In this document: one piece after another, positions 6,055-13,651 of the stretch
Layout of the letters: the number at the start of each line of letters is the position of its first letter
Position numbering within the stretch: the first letter of the stretch is position 1
From: Candidatus Woesebacteria bacterium
GTDB lineage: Bacteria; Patescibacteriota; Microgenomatia; Woykebacterales; 2-01-FULL-43-14
Direction of reading: 5' to 3'
Length of the DNA stretch: 38,505 nucleotides
Assembly: GCA_020060105.1 (NCBI GenBank)
Contig: JAGVAV010000006.1
Location: 1-38,505 of the forward strand
The notes under the pieces: model-generated
Told to the model about the DNA's origin: nothing
The model's database searches: none
The model's input: the letters and a program-made list of their open reading frames with translations, nothing else
Position numbers and translations under genes: made by a program

Positions 6055-7029
6055 ACTTATCCTGGGGTGCCAATATAAGGCCACCCCAGGGGTGGCGGTG
6101 GCGGCAAGTGGTAGTAACCAAAGAGGACCGCGGAACGGTTGACCTGAGGCGAGAGAATCCATTATGGCCGAACCGGGAAAGAATCGGTTTAAGAAAAGGC
6201 GAGGGATTGGAATTTTCATCTCATAATGATCCAGTCTTTCTTTTCCTGGCTCAATGCCTGAAAGAGCCAGGGCAACTTCCTTAGCCTTTTCAAAACCCCC
6301 CAATTCATCGACTAAGCCTAGCTGCTTGGCTTGTTCTCCAGTAAAAACCCTTCCGTCACTAAACTCTCTCGCCTTCTCAATTTCAATTCTCCTTCTCTCG
6401 CTGACCACCTGGATAAATTGATCGTGAACGTTAGCCACTAACTGCTCTAACAATCGCTTCTCTTCCTCGGTCATTTCTTTGGCAAAAGAAAGAATATCTT
6501 TATACTTGCCGGCTTTAACTGTCTTCACCCCTACGCCAATTTTTTCAAACAAGTTTTTCACCTCTAACCCCTGGACCAAAACGCCAATCGAACCGGTTAG
6601 AGTCCCGGGATTGGCGACAACCTTATCGGCCGCCATAGCCACGTATAAGCCGCCGCTGGCCCCCACATCTTCCAGCAAAGCGACTACCTTTACCCCTTTT
6701 TCTCTCACTCTCCTGATCAAATCGTAGATTTCTTGGGCCGCCGCAACCGATCCTCCCGGACTGTTAATCCTTAGGATCAAGGCTGAAGGACGAAGATAGC
6801 TTATTCGCTCAAGGGAACCAGTCACAAAGTCAAAAAGGGAAAAATCCTTTTCGCTGTAACTAAAGGCTCCGCTAAGAGGCAAGACCGCCACGGTTCCTAA
6901 CTGCCGGTGGCGAACCAGAAAAGTGAAAAATCGAAACAAGTTAAAAATAAACCGCAGAAGAAGCGGAAAGAAGGTCAAAATCAGTATAAGACTGAGTAGT
7001 AACCAGACTAAATTTTCAAAATTAAGCAT
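5974..7029 (-). CDS. sppA: Signal peptide peptidase SppA (S49 family)
   Basis: Membrane-anchored serine/lysine protease that cleaves leftover signal peptides. One N-terminal hydrophobic segment (residues ~5-38) precedes an S49 domain: RINSPGGS (87-94), nucleophile Ser125 in GASGG, and Lys177 in AGKYKD. The Ser-to-Lys spacing of 52 equals that of B. subtilis SppA. SDGRVFTGEQA and LGLVDELGG are further family motifs. At 351 aa it is the short bacterial form, with a C-terminal extension of about 60 residues after the core. The last 27 codons are antisense to the VIT gene. It is the final gene of the M23-DehI-DUF362-SppA operon, beginning nine bases after the DUF362 stop without an SD. Confidence 0.9.
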   Translation of the reverse strand: MLNFENLVWLLLSLILILTFFPLLLRFIFNLFRFFTFLVRHRQLGTVAVLPLSGAFSYSEKDFSLFDFVTGSLERISYLRPSALILRINSPGGSVAAAQEIYDLIRRVREKGVKVVALLEDVGASGGLYVAMAADKVVANPGTLTGSIGVLVQGLEVKNLFEKIGVGVKTVKAGKYKDILSFAKEMTEEEKRLLEQLVANVHDQFIQVVSERRRIEIEKAREFSDGRVFTGEQAKQLGLVDELGGFEKAKEVALALSGIEPGKERLDHYEMKIPIPRLFLNRFFPGSAIMDSLASGQPFRGPLWLLPLAATATPGVALYWHPRISLSNQAFEEIADEISGDGGQSAHQKNF

Positions 7030-7038
7030 AATATATTC

Positions 7039-7935
7039 TCACTTTGCCGCCCAGTAATAACTTTCCCCGGCAAATCTCTTCGGTAACTTAAATCTTCGAA
7101 AAAAGACGCTCTCCGGGGCCAGGCCGACGATATTAAGCGCGTCTAAGTCAACGGGGCCATGGCCGTCTTGGTGCAAATACCACAGATGGGCCACCCGGGA
7201 GGGATCAACCCCCATTAACCAGCAAGCGAGGCTATCAATGGCCATCTGATTATAAGAAGCGCAAAATACTCCCAGATCAACCGCCTCTCCGTCAATTGGC
7301 CCTTCTCCCTCCATCGCCGGCAGGCCATCCAGCAAACAAAGGTCAAAGCGCACCAAGTTTGCCAAATCAGCGACTGCCTCTTGTGCTCCCTGCCAGCCTC
7401 GGTGCAGAGCGAGCCGAGGCTTACCGTAAACTTTCGTCGGGGTCAAACCGATGGTATTTTTCGCCGTTAGAGAAACGATTGCTTCACTATGAGTCTTAAT
7501 CTTAGCAATAGAAATAATCGCGTCCATCTCTTCTAAAAGCGTTGGCAGAAAGTATTCGTGATGAAGACGATAATTTTCTATTTCATACGGAGCATACTCA
7601 AAGTCGTCAAAGTCGATCAGTTGGACCTGGGGGTACTTCTCTAAAACCTCATAACCTCCCGCTTCAAAGCTCTCCCAGGCGGTGTTTCCCCCTGGGCACT
7701 CCCCGACGTAAACCTTTTTTGCCCCCGCCTCGCAAACCAAGTCAACCACGGACTTAATAATTCTCACTCCCGTTACTGCCGGGTGCCCGGAAGGGCGAGG
7801 AACGGTCAAATTAGGCTTGATCAAAACGGTTCCTCCCGGCTTAATGGAAGCCGGCAAACCGCCTAAAAGCTTAATCGCTTCTTTAAATGGATCGTCGTGT
7901 TCTTTGGCCAAAACAAGGGAAACTCTTGGCTTCAT
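7039..7935 (-). CDS. DUF362 domain protein
   Basis: 298-aa protein of the DUF362 family, whose biochemical function is not established; some members carry ferredoxin domains. Family features visible are VLIKPNLT near residue 40, TGVRIIKSVVDLVCEAGAKKVYVGE, IISIAKIKTHSEAIVSLTAKNTIG and DLCLLDGLPAMEGEGP. No CxxCxxC cluster is present, so this is the stand-alone domain without Fe-S centres. No signal peptide. ATG 7935 overlaps the stop of the DehI-like gene by 4 bases (ATGA), so translation is coupled. Domain call is confident; role is not. Confidence 0.85.
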   Translation of the reverse strand: MKPRVSLVLAKEHDDPFKEAIKLLGGLPASIKPGGTVLIKPNLTVPRPSGHPAVTGVRIIKSVVDLVCEAGAKKVYVGECPGGNTAWESFEAGGYEVLEKYPQVQLIDFDDFEYAPYEIENYRLHHEYFLPTLLEEMDAIISIAKIKTHSEAIVSLTAKNTIGLTPTKVYGKPRLALHRGWQGAQEAVADLANLVRFDLCLLDGLPAMEGEGPIDGEAVDLGVFCASYNQMAIDSLACWLMGVDPSRVAHLWYLHQDGHGPVDLDALNIVGLAPESVFFRRFKLPKRFAGESYYWAAK

Positions 7936-8759
7936 ACCACTGCTCTATCTAAAGCGACTTTGAAGGCCGACAAATTTAACAACGAAGTTAAAAAAACCGG
8001 CTGTAATTCTTTAACCGTTTTTTCCGCCTCCTCCAAGTCCTCTTTCGATAAGCCCACCCGATAAGGCAAACTCCGGGCCAGGTTGGAGGTTAACAGATAA
8101 ACTCTTTCTTTTTCCTTACGGTACTCTCCTGTTTCGGTAAAAGGCCTCAAATCGCTCCAAGCGACAATTAAATAATCGGGCCAGTTAGCTAAAGCCCGAT
8201 AAGGGTCATCAACCATCGGCAAGGCCAGGGAAGTCTGAATATCTTCGTAAGTTTCGGCCACCGGCTTGGTGCTTTCGGGGGGAACCAGCCGGATAAACTC
8301 TTCCCGATAAGGACTTTTTTCCTCAAGTAACTCTTTGTCCGTTTCCCTTCCCCCAACGCTTTCTCCCTCCAATAACCTTTCTAAAGCCGTGTTAATTAAC
8401 AAAAGCTTTGGGGTTAAATAAAGATAAAAGTTTAGGATTTCATCAATGTCGTCAAGATCCGCCCGAAGGATTAAGGGTTTTTCCTCAACGATCGAGGGAA
8501 AATAATCGTAAGGACGATATATTTTCGCCATTCCCTCTATTCCTTCCTGTTTGATTAACTGAGAATCCTTGGCAAATCCTTCGCTTTCAACGTTTGTTTT
8601 AATATGCTCCCAAATGAGCCTAAAGCTCTTTGGCCTGGAGGCCAAAGATTTGAATAAAACCCCGACGTCAAAGGCCCCAAGAGCTTCTTTGATTTCCAAA
8701 TAAATTTTTTTTATCTCCTCCGAAGCATCCTTTTCCTCAATCAACTTTAGAGACGTCAT
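7932..8759 (-). CDS. DehI-like (halocarboxylic acid dehydrogenase-fold) protein
   Basis: 275-aa largely helical protein resembling the DehI family. The repeat unit IKEALGAFDVGVLFKSLASRPKSFRLIW (written in parts: IKEALGAF, VLFKSLASRPKSF, RLIWEHIK) near residue 30 is echoed at ~185-215 by ETYEDIQTSLALPMVDDPYR and YLIVAWSDLRP. DehI removes halide from 2-haloacids, but most distant homologues have no proven activity, so a dehalogenase function is not claimed. ATG 8759 lies one base after the M23 stop; a longer reading to 8822 would be inside the M23 gene. Coupled to DUF362 downstream by an ATGA overlap. No signal peptide. Confidence 0.65.
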   Translation of the reverse strand: MTSLKLIEEKDASEEIKKIYLEIKEALGAFDVGVLFKSLASRPKSFRLIWEHIKTNVESEGFAKDSQLIKQEGIEGMAKIYRPYDYFPSIVEEKPLILRADLDDIDEILNFYLYLTPKLLLINTALERLLEGESVGGRETDKELLEEKSPYREEFIRLVPPESTKPVAETYEDIQTSLALPMVDDPYRALANWPDYLIVAWSDLRPFTETGEYRKEKERVYLLTSNLARSLPYRVGLSKEDLEEAEKTVKELQPVFLTSLLNLSAFKVALDRAVV

Positions 8760-8760
8760 T

Positions 8761-9528
8761 TCAAGGCAACACCTTTCTCGGGTCAATCGCCACCCCGTTT
8801 TGATAAACTTCCAGATGAACATGAGGCCCGGTAGTTCGGCCGGTCAGGCCGATTGTTCCTAAGACGCTTCCTTTGTCCAACCTTCCCCCCTCGGAAACGT
8901 TGATTTTATCTAAGTGCGCGTAAAGGGATTTAAAGCCTCCCCCGTGGTTAATCACGACAACGTTACCCAGCGCCCCGTGGTGCCTGGCTGTTTTCTCCAC
9001 GACCCCCGCTTCGATTGGCCGAATTTCGGTCCCAAAGCGCTGGGCAATGTCGATCGCTTTATGATAATTAGCAAAACCCTGAGTCAGTCTTCCTTGAACC
9101 GGCCAGTTAAACTGCCCGGGGGAAAGATTGACTTCAACTTGTTTTGATAATAAGCTGCCTAAACTTTGACTAGTTCCTGAATTAAAATTATCAAATACCT
9201 GGGAAAAATTAATTTTACTCGAAACTATCAAACCGATTTCGACTAGATCCGATTCCTTTTTTGCCTCAGCCGGTTGGGAAAAGGGGACTTTTAAGTCCGG
9301 AAAGTTCCAAACTTTATTAAGGCTTTCCGGCACTTCTTCCAAAGGTGGTTTAAATATGGAGATAAAACCGATTCCTCCTAAAAGCAGTAAAGAAAAAAGA
9401 ATCATCGAAAGCGACTTAAAAACCATTCCTATTACGGTTAAAGGATCGCTTCGCCAAAGGTATTGGGGATACTTTTTCATGACGTTGTTTTTTGGTATTG
9501 GGTACCGCCGACGAGTGATTAATCTCAT
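8761..9528 (-). CDS. Membrane-anchored M23 (LytM-type) peptidoglycan endopeptidase
   Basis: 255-aa zinc metallopeptidase predicted to cut peptide cross-links of peptidoglycan outside the membrane. A single hydrophobic anchor spans residues ~36-58; a linker follows, then a complete M23 domain from ~140. Zinc and catalytic residues: His156 and Asp160 (HKAID), His205 (YAHLD), and His236/His238 (GPHVHLE). The order is the canonical one, in contrast to the M23 protein at 15557-16720. ATG 9480 is an alternative start; no SD precedes either. First gene of a four-gene minus-strand operon with one base to the next gene. Confidence 0.88.
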   Translation of the reverse strand: MRLITRRRYPIPKNNVMKKYPQYLWRSDPLTVIGMVFKSLSMILFSLLLLGGIGFISIFKPPLEEVPESLNKVWNFPDLKVPFSQPAEAKKESDLVEIGLIVSSKINFSQVFDNFNSGTSQSLGSLLSKQVEVNLSPGQFNWPVQGRLTQGFANYHKAIDIAQRFGTEIRPIEAGVVEKTARHHGALGNVVVINHGGGFKSLYAHLDKINVSEGGRLDKGSVLGTIGLTGRTTGPHVHLEVYQNGVAIDPRKVLP

Positions 9529-9640
9529 AGCTTTTGATAGAGGCAGAGGATAAACAAATTTGGCAAGGGGATGTTAACACAGAAAATCTTAGGAGGGAAT
9601 AAACTGACATAGGATTGCTTGAGCCAACTAAATGATCAAA

Positions 9641-9765
9641 GAAAAACGATCCCTTAATTCCACCCGTAAACGAACGGAAAATTGGGATCGTTTTTCTTCC
9701 TAAGCAAACCAACCTTGGCTGGCTTTCTTAGGAAAAAGGGGGCTCCGACATATGTCGGAGGGGTG
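9641..9765 (-). terminator. Three consecutive hairpins after the MYG1-like gene
   Basis: Reading along the minus strand: a perfect palindrome CTCCGACATATGTCGGAG (9743-9760) followed by CCCCCTTTTTCC is a clear terminator. Next is a hairpin with CCTAAG/CTTAGG ends (9699-9732). Last is a 13-bp perfect stem GAAAAACGATCCC (9641-9653 with 9684-9696) with T-rich flanks on both strands. Tandem or bidirectional termination is the simplest reading. The rest of 9529-9824 holds no gene I can support. Confidence 0.65.
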
Positions 9766-9824
9766 AGAGCTTCACCACAACTTCCTCGCGGAAGTCCCCT
9801 AAATTAGGCCTAGGACGTTTGGTT

Positions 9825-10949
9825 TTACTTGTACTGTTCGGCCCGAACCCCTCGACAGCGCCAAAGTCCGTAATCATACCAGGGACACTGATTCCGCCGA
9901 TTTGACTGACAATGACGCTCTCGGCAGCGGGGCGCTCGAAGAGGCTCATAGCTACCAGAAGATAAAGCCAAGACTACCAGCTCTGTTACTTTTTGTAGGC
10001 TTAGACTGGTTGGCTCTACCTTCGCCGTGCGGCTGCCGTTAAGAATAAAGTTAGGCATGCAGTGCCACTTCTTGGTCCCTACTCCTCCTTCCTCTTCCAG
10101 CTTTCTCCAAAGAAGCTTCAGAGGAATGGTTTCCAAAACACTCGCCAGGGAACTTTCTGCCCTCATCTCTTCCAGCCTGATTATTCGCCGGATCTCCCGA
10201 GGGTCTAATTGGTAGTACGGATTGAGAGATATCTGAATATTTCCACTCGATCTTCGCTGAATAACCACCGCTGCCTGACAACCAAGCCTAGAACGAGCAA
10301 AGGCCGAGACAGATTCACCATCAGACTCGATCGAAACCACCTTCAGAATACGACTACCTAAAGTAACTTCCTGGATTACCGCCTTCTGGTGAAATTCCTC
10401 TCTGGCTTCTGTCTGAAAACCCATCTGATGAGCGAGCTCTCCGTCAATCAAATCAAAAACCCATTCGACTAGTTTACTCGGGTTTTCCTTGTATCGCTCA
10501 CCCTGACGTTTGACTATAGCCGCCAGATCGTACCGATCATTAGACCCTTCTTCGTCTTCTTTCGCGACGTAATTTAGCAACTTTTCCCATCTGGGGTCGC
10601 TCCGAACCCCTAAGTAGTTAGCTACCAAGGTTGCAGCGCAAATCCCAGGCTCACGCTTACCTTTCAAGGGATGCTCATCAAAACGGCCTCCTCCAACACC
10701 AACAAGGATAATCCCCTGCTCAAGGAGTAATTTTTCTTGCCTGATATGATAGACCTGGCGATCTTCAACGTAGAATATCGTCGCCGAGCTAACCCCTGGA
10801 AACTTCTCCTCCCCTTCAATCATTAGTAATCGAGCGGCCACTAGGTCATCTAAATGGGGCCTAAGGTGCACACCGATCTTCCACTTGATTTGCCGCCTGT
10901 CCAGATCCTCTTCATACCAACTGCTATGGAAATCGCCTCGAAAAACCAC
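9825..10949 (-). CDS. MYG1-related (COG4286-like) predicted metal-dependent hydrolase
   Basis: 374-aa protein. The N-terminal region has HLRPHLDDLVAARLL and, ~50 residues on, GVGGGRFDEHP. These match the paired metal-ligand motifs (H-x-D-D and G-G-x-x-D-x-H) of the MYG1/DHH-like group, whose characterised members are 3'-5' RNA exonucleases. The C-terminal ~200 residues are less clear and end in a Cys/Arg-rich tail (CRERHCQSNRRNQCPW). GTG 10949 is chosen: AGGAGG lies 7 bases upstream, and the longer frame from GTG 11057 overlaps the promoter. It has its own promoter, a hairpin-bearing leader and a terminator. Nuclease activity is inferred from family only. Confidence 0.6.
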   Translation of the reverse strand: MVFRGDFHSSWYEEDLDRRQIKWKIGVHLRPHLDDLVAARLLMIEGEEKFPGVSSATIFYVEDRQVYHIRQEKLLLEQGIILVGVGGGRFDEHPLKGKREPGICAATLVANYLGVRSDPRWEKLLNYVAKEDEEGSNDRYDLAAIVKRQGERYKENPSKLVEWVFDLIDGELAHQMGFQTEAREEFHQKAVIQEVTLGSRILKVVSIESDGESVSAFARSRLGCQAAVVIQRRSSGNIQISLNPYYQLDPREIRRIIRLEEMRAESSLASVLETIPLKLLWRKLEEEGGVGTKKWHCMPNFILNGSRTAKVEPTSLSLQKVTELVVLALSSGSYEPLRAPRCRERHCQSNRRNQCPWYDYGLWRCRGVRAEQYK

Positions 10950-10956
10950 GATCTCT

Positions 10957-11054
10957 CCTCCTAGAGGTGGCTTGTTAGCCACTAAGAATAAAGTAAGTGT
11001 GCCGTTCTCCTTTGAGAACAAGTCAATTATATCACTCAGCCATCCTTCCGTCAA
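10957..11054 (-). promoter_or_regulatory. Promoter and structured leader of the MYG1-like gene
   Basis: TTGACG (11049-11054), 17 bases, TATAAT (11026-11031) on the minus strand. The ~70-nt leader contains two perfect 6-bp hairpins: GTTCTC-AAAG-GAGAAC (11004-11019) and GTGGCT-AACA-AGCCAC (10967-10982). AGGAGG (10957-10962) follows. The second hairpin ends four bases before the SD and could tune ribosome access. Confidence 0.7.
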
Positions 11055-11079
11055 CACTATAGGTCCCAGTTAGTACTAC

Positions 11080-11120
11080 GAAAAGAAAAGACCGCTCACT
11101 TTTATCTTTAGTAAGCGGTC
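11080..11120 (-). terminator. Rho-independent terminator after the 119-aa hypothetical gene
   Basis: GACCGCTTACT pairs with AGTGAGCGGTC (11090-11100 with 11110-11120, one wobble) and is followed on the minus strand by CTTTTCTTTT. Confidence 0.8.
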
Positions 11121-11135
11121 AAATCGACTCCTTCG

Positions 11136-11495
11136 TTACTCCGGAAGGATAACTTCAATCTTGTAGCTGGCCCCGAGATCAAGAGAAAAGTCACTGCTGC
11201 AAAGGCCATCCTCAAAGCTCGCCACAGCCACCAAAGTCTTGCCAAAACCCCGCAAGGAGAAAAGCGCAAGTTTACAACCCCTAAGTTCCCCTGGCCTGAA
11301 AAAAGCTGGGTGGGCAAAAAACCGGCATCTCACTTCTCTCTCCTCCTCCCAACCTCGCCTAACCTTCTCAGGTGGTTTCCTGAGAGGAGCAAGAACTAGG
11401 AGAAAAGGCGTCGTTTCTGGACTGCCTACCCAACTGTCGCCACCCCATCTAACTTTGATTATGGCGTTGTGTACATGGTTTCGGAGGGTTTCCAT
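11136..11495 (-). CDS. Hypothetical protein, 119 aa
   Basis: Not recognised. Basic, Arg- and Pro-containing protein without signal peptide or membrane helix; the C-terminal half looks beta-rich (KLALFSLRG, TLVAVASF, YKIEVILPE). Start taken at ATG 11495, 16 bases after the stop of the upstream two-helix membrane protein; AGGA abuts the ATG, so translation is probably coupled. The open frame extends to 11633, but that part lies over the neighbouring gene. Followed by a good terminator, so the two genes form a bicistronic unit from the promoter at 11815-11843. Confidence 0.55.
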   Translation of the reverse strand: METLRNHVHNAIIKVRWGGDSWVGSPETTPFLLVLAPLRKPPEKVRRGWEEEREVRCRFFAHPAFFRPGELRGCKLALFSLRGFGKTLVAVASFEDGLCSSDFSLDLGASYKIEVILPE

Positions 11496-11511
11496 TCCTA
11501 ACGTTTGAGAG

Positions 11512-11793
11512 CTACTGGTTAACACCTTTCCACTCCTTTCTCTCCGGATCTTTCTTTTCTGACTCAACCTCACTTCCCCGCTGCTTCGTAGTCTCTGGGG
11601 GAAGAGTGAACACCCACATGAGTATTGCGGCAAGAGCTATCACCACAAGAAATTCTTGGAAACGGGCGTTAAAAACCTCCTTGCCTACCCCGGCGCTTTT
11701 TAACCAAGGAACAGCGACTAAGACAAAAAACAGCAAGAAACAAGACAAAACGGCAGTGAGCTTGTTTAATAACCTCACTGTCTTTCCCTCCAT
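11512..11793 (-). CDS. Small two-helix membrane protein, 93 aa
   Basis: Not recognised. Two hydrophobic segments (residues ~12-32, containing CFLLFFVLVAVPW, and ~46-63, FLVVIALAAILMWVF) are separated by a short polar loop. A charged C-terminal tail follows (KKDPERKEWKG). ATG 11793 is preceded by AGGAAAG at a good distance and by a consensus promoter. It is the first gene of a two-gene unit with the 119-aa hypothetical protein. Confidence 0.65.
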   Translation of the reverse strand: MEGKTVRLLNKLTAVLSCFLLFFVLVAVPWLKSAGVGKEVFNARFQEFLVVIALAAILMWVFTLPPETTKQRGSEVESEKKDPERKEWKGVNQ

Positions 11794-11814
11794 TCTTTCC
11801 TAAAAGTTTATCCG

Positions 11815-11843
11815 ATTATACGCTTATAAAGCTTGGGTTGCAA
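11815..11843 (-). promoter_or_regulatory. Promoter of the two-gene membrane protein unit
   Basis: TTGCAA (11838-11843), 17 bases, TATAAT (11815-11820) on the minus strand, 21 bases before ATG 11793. Confidence 0.75.
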
Positions 11844-11950
11844 CTTTCTGCGCTAGCGTAACTATTACATCTTGCTCTACAAATTGACAAATTCTGCCGA
11901 TCGGTACCTTTTGTCACCAAACTCTTGTGGTTTCTTGACTGATAATAGAT

Positions 11951-11982
11951 AAGCCCCTTACGTTGGTAAACATAAGGGGCTT
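11951..11982 (-). terminator. Hairpin terminator after the 92-aa hypothetical gene
   Basis: Perfect 10-bp stem AAGCCCCTTA/TAAGGGGCTT with a 12-nt loop, starting 17 bases past the stop at 12000. The T-tract is weak (TTATCTATTAT). Confidence 0.6.
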
Positions 11983-11999
11983 GAAAACCGGTAAGAGTC

Positions 12000-12278
12000 T
12001 TAGACGGGCAATGGAACCTCTTTCCACAAGTCTGGTATTCCCGCCGCATTGCATCCCGCCTCGCGACTGAAAACGTCAAAGTTGTTAGCCGAAGACTCAA
12101 AAGCGACTCTAGCAGCCGGATAGCCGCCGCTAGGAAATCCCGGACCGTAGACGTACCCAAAGTAGAAACCGTCCGCTTTACTTCGCATCTCGCCTTTAGT
12201 CAAAAAAGGCTTAGGATGTGAAAACCTCACTTCCCCTTCAACCTTTCCGTCAACGACCAAGATAGCGGTGTATCTCAC
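12000..12278 (-). CDS. Hypothetical protein, 92 aa
   Basis: Not recognised. Mixed alpha/beta composition with a Gly/Tyr/Pro-rich middle (GFYFGYVYGPGFPSGGYP). GTG 12278 is favoured because AGGGAGG lies five bases upstream; GTG 12299, seven codons earlier, is the alternative. Preceded by an extended -10 promoter (TGG-TATAAT, 12332-12340) and followed by a hairpin terminator, so it is a monocistronic unit like several others here. No signal peptide. Confidence 0.6.
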   Translation of the reverse strand: MRYTAILVVDGKVEGEVRFSHPKPFLTKGEMRSKADGFYFGYVYGPGFPSGGYPAARVAFESSANNFDVFSREAGCNAAGIPDLWKEVPLPV

Positions 12279-12331
12279 CGAATCCTCCCTTTCTTCCACT
12301 AATTTATCCCTTATGTCTTCTTCCTTCGTTA

Positions 12332-12340
12332 ATTATACCA
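12332..12340 (-). promoter_or_regulatory. Extended -10 promoter of the 92-aa hypothetical gene
   Basis: TGGTATAAT on the minus strand (TATAAT at 12332-12337). A -35 match is weak (TTTCAT, 17 bases upstream). Confidence 0.6.
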
Positions 12341-12411
12341 AACGCTTGCCAGGTATGAAACTATGGGTTTCAAAACCCAAAAGTTTCTGTTCGCCCAAGC
12401 CCTAAATATGA

Positions 12412-12417
12412 TAAAAT
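12412..12417 (+). promoter_or_regulatory. -10 element of prfB, leaderless spacing
   Basis: TAAAAT ends seven bases before ATG 12425, and an overlapping TATGAT (12407-12412) is a second candidate. No convincing -35 and no Shine-Dalgarno site. A small hairpin (12365-12379, TGGGTT/AACCCA) lies upstream between the divergent genes. Confidence 0.5.
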
Positions 12418-12424
12418 AAATTTT

Positions 12425-13543
12425 ATGGATGAACTTAAGGAACAACTTAAACAATTAAAAATTCGGGTGGACCAGCTTGCTCAAAGGATCAACCTTGAGG
12501 AAAAGCGCCGCCAAATCAGAGAGCTCGAAGCGCAGTCTTTAAAGGAAAACTTCTGGGCCGATTCCTCACGCGCTCAAAAAGTCATGCAAGAAATTTCCAC
12601 CCTTCAGAAAGAGCTCCGGGATTTGGAAGATCTTCAAGCGAGAATCCAAAACGCCCTAGAAATCGCCGATTTAGTCACCGGCAAGCAACCCCACCCGGGC
12701 AGCGAAGAAGTGGAAATTATGGAAATGCGGGAAGAGCTGGAAAAAGAATTTGGCGAAATTTCCAAGCAGTTAGAAAAACTTGAACTCACTCTTTTCTTAA
12801 ATGAACCTTATGACAAAGCCAACGCTATTCTTTCGGTTCACGCCGGTCAAGGCGGAACCGAAGCAATGGACTGGGCCCAAATGCTTCTGAGAATGTATTT
12901 GCGCTACGCCGAAAATAAAGGCTGGAAAACCCAACTGATTGAAGAAAGCCGCGGCGAAGAAGCGGGAATTAAGTCCGCCACTATTCAAATCGAGGGTTTA
13001 AACTCTTACGGGTATCTGAAAGGTGAAGCCGGCGCCCATCGGTTGGTCCGCCAGTCCCCTTTCAACGCTGACAACCTTCGCCAAACTTCTTTTGCGAATG
13101 TGGAAATCCTGCCGGAAATAGAAAACGCGGCCGAAGTCAACGTCCGGCCGGAAGAAATTGAAATGGAAGCCTATCGATCTTCCGGAGCGGGCGGACAAAA
13201 CGTCAACAAAGTCAATACCGCCGTCAGGCTAAAGCACCTTCCCACCGGAATCGTGGTCACTTGCCAGTCTGAACGAAGCCAGCTGCAAAATCGAGAAAAC
13301 GCCCTAAAAATTCTTCTTGGGAAATTGGCCCAAATCGAAGAAGAAAAAAGAAAAGCCCAGGAAAAGTCCCTTAAAGGCGAACACAAAGTGGCCGGCTGGG
13401 GCAATCAAATCCGCTCTTATGTTCTTCATCCCTACCATATGGTAAAAGACTTAAGAACGGAATACGAGACCTCGGATACAGAAGGAGTCTTAGACGGAAA
13501 TCTGGACGGGTTTATCGAAGCCGAACTAAAATTCTTAACGTAA
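12425..13543 (+). CDS. prfB: Peptide chain release factor 2
   Basis: Class I release factor that recognises UGA and UAA and triggers peptide release. Present are the stop-codon reading tripeptide SPF (in RQSPFNADN) typical of RF2 rather than the PxT of RF1, and the catalytic GGQ in GAGGQNVNK. An N-terminal coiled coil spans residues 1-110. Length of 372 aa is normal. The gene is in one frame from ATG to stop, so the programmed frameshift of many prfB genes is absent. It opens the prfB-ftsE-ftsX-hydrolase cluster, a conserved order in many bacteria. Its presence agrees with TGA being used as stop in this genome. Confidence 0.95.
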   Translation: MDELKEQLKQLKIRVDQLAQRINLEEKRRQIRELEAQSLKENFWADSSRAQKVMQEISTLQKELRDLEDLQARIQNALEIADLVTGKQPHPGSEEVEIMEMREELEKEFGEISKQLEKLELTLFLNEPYDKANAILSVHAGQGGTEAMDWAQMLLRMYLRYAENKGWKTQLIEESRGEEAGIKSATIQIEGLNSYGYLKGEAGAHRLVRQSPFNADNLRQTSFANVEILPEIENAAEVNVRPEEIEMEAYRSSGAGGQNVNKVNTAVRLKHLPTGIVVTCQSERSQLQNRENALKILLGKLAQIEEEKRKAQEKSLKGEHKVAGWGNQIRSYVLHPYHMVKDLRTEYETSDTEGVLDGNLDGFIEAELKFLT

Positions 13544-13573
13544 AATAAAAAATACAACTTTTAATTTAGTTAT

Positions 13574-13604
13574 CTGGTAAGTAGCTACCAGCTTGTGATA
13601 TAAT
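13574..13604 (+). promoter_or_regulatory. ftsE promoter with upstream inverted repeat
   Basis: Extended -10 TGATATAAT (13596-13604). An inverted repeat CTGGTA-6-TACCAG (13574-13591) covers the -35 region and may be an operator or the end of prfB. The ~40-nt leader carries a GAGG 6 bases before ATG 13652. Confidence 0.6.
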
Positions 13605-13651
13605 GACTTACGTAAATTATTGTTATCTTAATTTATATCCCGAGGCCTGCC

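Noticed and set aside
7932-8759. Active haloacid dehalogenase
   Set aside because: Only the DehI fold pattern is visible; catalytic identity cannot be established, so no activity is claimed.
9416-9712. Minus-strand frame across the M23 start and hairpins
   Set aside because: Overlaps the M23 gene in another frame and runs through inverted repeats; a shadow frame.
11816-12160. Minus-strand frame over the 92-aa gene and its terminator
   Set aside because: Contains the terminator hairpin and lies in a different frame of a better-supported gene with an SD.
12425-13543. Programmed frameshift in prfB
   Set aside because: The whole RF2 sequence reads in one frame with no internal TGA near codon 25.
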